Shown here: positions 60,101 through 64,000 of the stretch, one piece after another
Layout of the letters: each line of letters opens with the position of its first letter
Numbering within the stretch: the stretch's first letter is position 1
Assembly: GCA_033782935.1 (NCBI GenBank)
Contig: JAWQEG010000412.1
Coordinates: 434,001-498,000 of the forward strand
DNA length: 64,000 nucleotides
Source of the DNA: Petrolisthes cinctipes
Lineage: Eukaryota; Arthropoda; Malacostraca; Decapoda; Porcellanidae
Direction: 5' to 3'
Made by a program: the position numbers and the translations under genes
Notes under the pieces: generated by a model
Databases searched by the model: none
What the model saw: the letters and a program-made list of their open reading frames with translations, nothing else
Told to the model about the DNA's origin: nothing

Positions 60101-63100
60101 GGGTGGTGAGTGTGTGGGTGTCAATACAGTTCTTGGACTATAAATATAAACCATCATTCATTAGGTGGTGGGTTTGTCGGCGTCATTACAGTGCTTGGGC
60201 TATAAATATCAACTGTCATTTATGGGGTTGTGTGTGTGTGGGTGTCATTACAGTTCTTATACTGTATATATCAACAGTCATACATAGGTTGGTGGGTGTG
60301 TGAGTGTCATTACAGAGCTTGGACTGTAAATATCAACTGTCATTCATAGGGTGGTGGGTGTGTGAATGTCATTACAAAGCTTGGACTGTAAATATCAAAA
60401 GTCATTCATGAGGTTGTATGTGTGTAGGTGTCATTACAGTGCTTGGACTGTAAATATCAAAAGTCATTCTTTGGTGGTGGGTGTGTGGGTGTCATTACAG
60501 TGCTTAAACTGTAAGTCTCAACAGTCATTTATGGGGTGGTGGGTGTGTGGCTGTCATTATAGTGCTTGGACTGTAAATATCAACAGTCAATCATGGGGTG
60601 GTGGGTATGTGGGTGTCATTACAGTGCTTGGACTGTAAATATCAACAGTCATTCATTGGGTGATGGGTGTGTGGGTGTCATTACATTGTTTTGATTGTAA
60701 ATATCAACAGTCATTAATAAGGTGGTGGGTGTCATTCGAATGCTTGGACTGTAAATATCAACAGTCATTCATGGAGTGGTGGGTGTGTTGGTGTCATTAC
60801 AGTGCTTGGACTATTAATATCAAACATAATCATGGGGTGGTGGGTGTGGGGCATCATTACAGTGCTTTTACTGTAAATATCAACAGTCATTCATGGGGTG
60901 GTAGGCGTGAGGGTGTCATTACAGTGCTTAGACTTTAAATATCAACAATCATTCATGGGGTGGTGGGTGTGTGGGTGTCATTATAGTGCTTGGACTGTAA
61001 ATATCAACAGTCAATAATGGGGTGGTGGGTGCGTGGGTGTCATTAGACTGCTTGGAGTGTAAATATTAACAGTCATTAATGGTGTAGTGGGTGTGTGGAT
61101 GTCATTACAGTGCTTAGACTGAAAATATCAACAGTCATTCATGGGGCGGTGGGTGTGTGATTGTCATTACAGTGCTTGGACTATAAATATCAACCGTCAT
61201 TCTTGGGGTGGTGGGTGTGTGGGTGTCATTACAGTTCTTTGACTGTAAATATCAACAGTCGTTAATTGGGTGGTGGAGGTGTAAGTGTCATTACAGTGCT
61301 TGAACTGTAAATATCAACAGTCAATCATGGGGTGGTCGGTGTGTGGGTGTCATTACAGTGCTTGGACTGTAAACGTCAACAGTCATTTATGGGGTGGTGC
61401 ATGTGTTGGTGTCATGACAGTGCTTAGACTGTAAATATCAACAGTCATTCAAGGGGTGGTGAGTGTGTGGGTGTCATTACAGTTCTTGGACTATAAATAT
61501 CAACCATCATTCATTAGGTGGTTGATTTGTGGGTGTCATTACAGTGCTCAGACTGTAAATATTAACAGTCATTTATGGGGTGGTGGGTGTGTGGATGTCA
61601 TTACAGGGCTTAGACTCAAAATATCAACAGTCATTTATGGGGTGGTGGATGTGTGGGTGTCATTACAGTGCTTGCAATATAAATATCAACTGTCATTTAT
61701 GGGGTTGTGGGTGTCATTGCAGTTCTTGGACTGTAAATATCAACAGTCATACATAGTGTGGTGGGTGTGTGAGTGTCATTACAGAGCTTGGACTGTAAAT
61801 ATCATCAGTAATTCATGGGGTTTTGGGTGTGTAGGTGTCATTACAGTGCTTGGACTGTAAATATCAAAAGTCATTCTTGGGGTAGTGGTTGTGTGGTTGT
61901 CATTAGAGTGCTTAGACTGTAAATATTAACAGTCATTCATAGGGTAGTGGGTGTGTGGATGTCATTACAGTGCTCGGACTGAAAATATCAACCGTTATTT
62001 ATGGGGTGGTGGGTGTGTGGGTGTTATTACAGTGGTTGGACTGTAAATATCAACCGTCATTCATAGGGTGGTGTGTGTGTGAGTGTCATTATAGACCTTG
62101 GACTGTAAATATCAACAGTTATTCATGGAGTGGTGGTTGTGTGGGTGTCATTACAGTGCTTGGACTGTAAATATCAACAGTCATTAATTGGGTTGTGGAG
62201 GTGTAAGTGTCATTACAGAGCTTGGACTGTAAATATCAACAGTCAATCATGGGGTGGTCGGTGTGTGGGTGTCATTACAGTGCTCAGACTGTAAATATCA
62301 TCTGTAATTCTTTGGGTTGTGGGTGTGTAGGTGTCATTACAGTGCTTGTACTGTAAATATCAACCATAATTCATGGGATGGTGGGTGTGGGGTGTCATTA
62401 CAGTTCTTGGACTGTAAATATAAACCATCATTAATTAGGTAGTGGGTTTGTGGATGTCATTACAGTACTCAGACTGTAAATATTAACAGTCATTCATGGA
62501 GTGGTGGGTGTGTGGGTGTTATTACAGTGGTTGGACTGTAAATATCAACCGTCATTCATAGGGTGGTGGGTGTGTGAGTGTCATTATAGAGCTTGGACTG
62601 TAAATATCAACAGTCATTCATGGAGTGGTCGGTGTGTGGGTGTCATTACAGTGCTTGGACTGTAAATATCAACAGTCATTAATTGGGTGGTGGAGGTGTA
62701 AGTGTCATTACAGTGCTTGGACTGTAAATATCAACAGTCAATCATGGGGTGGTCGGTGTGTGGGTGTCATTACAGTGCTTGGACTGTAAATGTCAACAGT
62801 CATTCATGGGGTGGTGCATGTGTTGGTGTCATGACAGTGCTTAGACTGTCAATATCAACAGTCATTCATGGGGTGGTGAGTGTGTGGGTGTCAATACAGT
62901 TCTTGGACTATAAATATAAACCATCATTCATTAGGTGGTGGGTGTGTGGGTGTCATTACAGTGCTTTGGCTATAAATATCAACTGTCATTTATGGGGTTG
63001 TTGGTGTGTGGGTGTCATTACAGTTCTTGGACTGTATATATCAACAGTCATAAATAGGTTGGTGGGTGTGTGAGTGTCATTACAGAGCTTGGACTGTAAA

Positions 63101-63961
63101 TATCATCAGTAATTCATGGGGTTGTGGGTGTGTAGGTGTCATTAAGGTGCTTGGACTGTAAATATCAAAAGTCATTCTTGAGGTGGTGGGTGTGTGGGTG
63201 TCATTACAGTGCTTAGACTGTAAATATCAACAGTCATTTATGGGGTGGTGGGTGTGTGGTTGTCATTACAGTGTTTTGATTGTATATATCAACAGTCATT
63301 TATAAGGTGCTGGGTGTATTAGAGTGCTTGGACTGTAAATATTAACAGTCATTCGTGGAGTGGTGGGTGTGTTGGTGTCATTACAGTGCTTGGACTGTAA
63401 ATATCAATAGTTAATAATGGGGTGGTGTGTGTGTGGGTGTCATTAGACTGCTTGGACTGTAAATATTAACAGTCATGAATGGTGTGGTGGGTGTGTGGAT
63501 GTCATTATAGTGCTCGGACTGAAAATATCAACCGTTATTTATGGGGTGGTGGGTGTGTGGGTGTTATTACAGTGGTTAGACTGTAAATATCAACCTTCAT
63601 TCAAAGGGTGGTGGGTGTGTGAGTGTCATTATAGAGCTTGGACTGTAAATATCAACAGTCATTCACGGAGTTGTGGTTGTGTGGGTGTCATTACAGTGCT
63701 TGGACTGTAAATATCAACAGTCATTAATTGGGTGGTGGAGGTGTAACTGTCATTACAGAGCTTGGATTGTAAATATCAACAGTCAATCATGGGGTGGTCG
63801 GTGTGTAGGTGTCATTACAGTGCTCAGACAGGAAATATCATCAGTAATTTATGGGGTTGTGGGTGTGTAGGTGTCATTACAGTGCTTGGAATGTAAATAT
63901 CAACCATTATTCATGGGGTGGTGGGTGTGGGGTGTCATTACAGTTCTTGGACTGTAAATAT
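57128..63961 (+). repeat. 6,827-bp tandem duplication, copy B
   Basis: Direct tandem copy of 50,301-57,127 in which I noticed only three substitutions. Similarity to the corresponding position continues to 63,961 and breaks at 63,962 (a versus c at 57,135), so a third copy does not follow in identical form. Confidence 0.95.
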
Positions 63962-64000
63962 AAACCATCATTAATTGGGTGGTGGGTGTGTGTGACATTA

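Larger units (their letters stand above)
38273..64000 (+). repeat. 62-bp GT-rich satellite, array 2
   Basis: Same monomer and same orientation as array 1, about 410 copies, running off the right edge. Starts at ggtggtgggagtttgggtgt, in the same monomer phase at which array 1 ends. It is more diverged between neighbouring monomers in its left half (38-48 kb) and strongly block-duplicated in its right half. The recurring frames (MDVITVLGLKIST..., MSLQCLDCKYQQS...) are repeat by-products. Confidence 0.97.

Noticed and set aside
38335..63870. Open frames up to 134 codons in array 2 that could be read as a Cys/Trp-rich repeat protein family
   Set aside because: Same monomer-driven periodicity. 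They differ only as the satellite blocks differ, and the 123-codon frames repeat exactly with the 6,827-bp duplication.

Overview
The window is eukaryotic, most likely from an arthropod and plausibly a decapod crustacean. This is inferred from very long tandem repeats, interstitial TTAGG/CCTAA-type motifs (the arthropod telomere repeat), consensus GT/AG introns, a non-LTR retrotransposon with RNase H, and Mutator-like transposase remnants. There is no bacterial gene organisation and no gene I would call intact.

Layout. (1) 1-19,084 is one satellite array of a roughly 62-bp GT-rich monomer. It carries a very long higher-order period: 1-6,100 recurs at 10,382-16,545, about 10.38 kb apart. (2) 19,085-38,272 is a 19.2-kb non-satellite island. 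It holds, in order: a decayed coding fragment of an uncharacterised, TE-like metazoan family (+); a possible exon (+); a full-length but dead 6.1-kb non-LTR retrotransposon (-) bounded by a perfect 13-bp target-site duplication; a decayed SAM-domain (SAMD3-like) gene (+) with a 20-copy SQ-rich 7-residue repeat; TTAGG-like tracts; a Mutator-like transposase gene (-) broken only by two apparent 1-bp frameshifts; a 1-kb G-rich 14-bp minisatellite; A-rich low-complexity DNA; and a 1.63-kb TIR element inserted in a 90-bp repeat. (3) 38,273-64,000 is a second array of the same satellite in the same orientation. It ends in two almost identical tandem copies of a 6,827-bp segment (50,301-57,127 and 57,128-63,961).

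The many 60-130-residue open frames in the two arrays, with recurring CHYSAWTVNINS-type peptides, are by-products of the 62-bp monomer (62 is not a multiple of 3) and are not annotated as genes.

How the parts relate: the retrotransposon lies just upstream of the SAM exon, probably in an intron of that gene. The TIR element lies inside an older 90-bp repeat, and the empty site can be recognised. The island meets the two arrays at the same point of the satellite monomer, so the arrays would be in register without it. The most unusual content is the multi-level organisation of the satellite: monomer variants in conserved order, blocks shared by both arrays, and kilobase-scale recent duplications.
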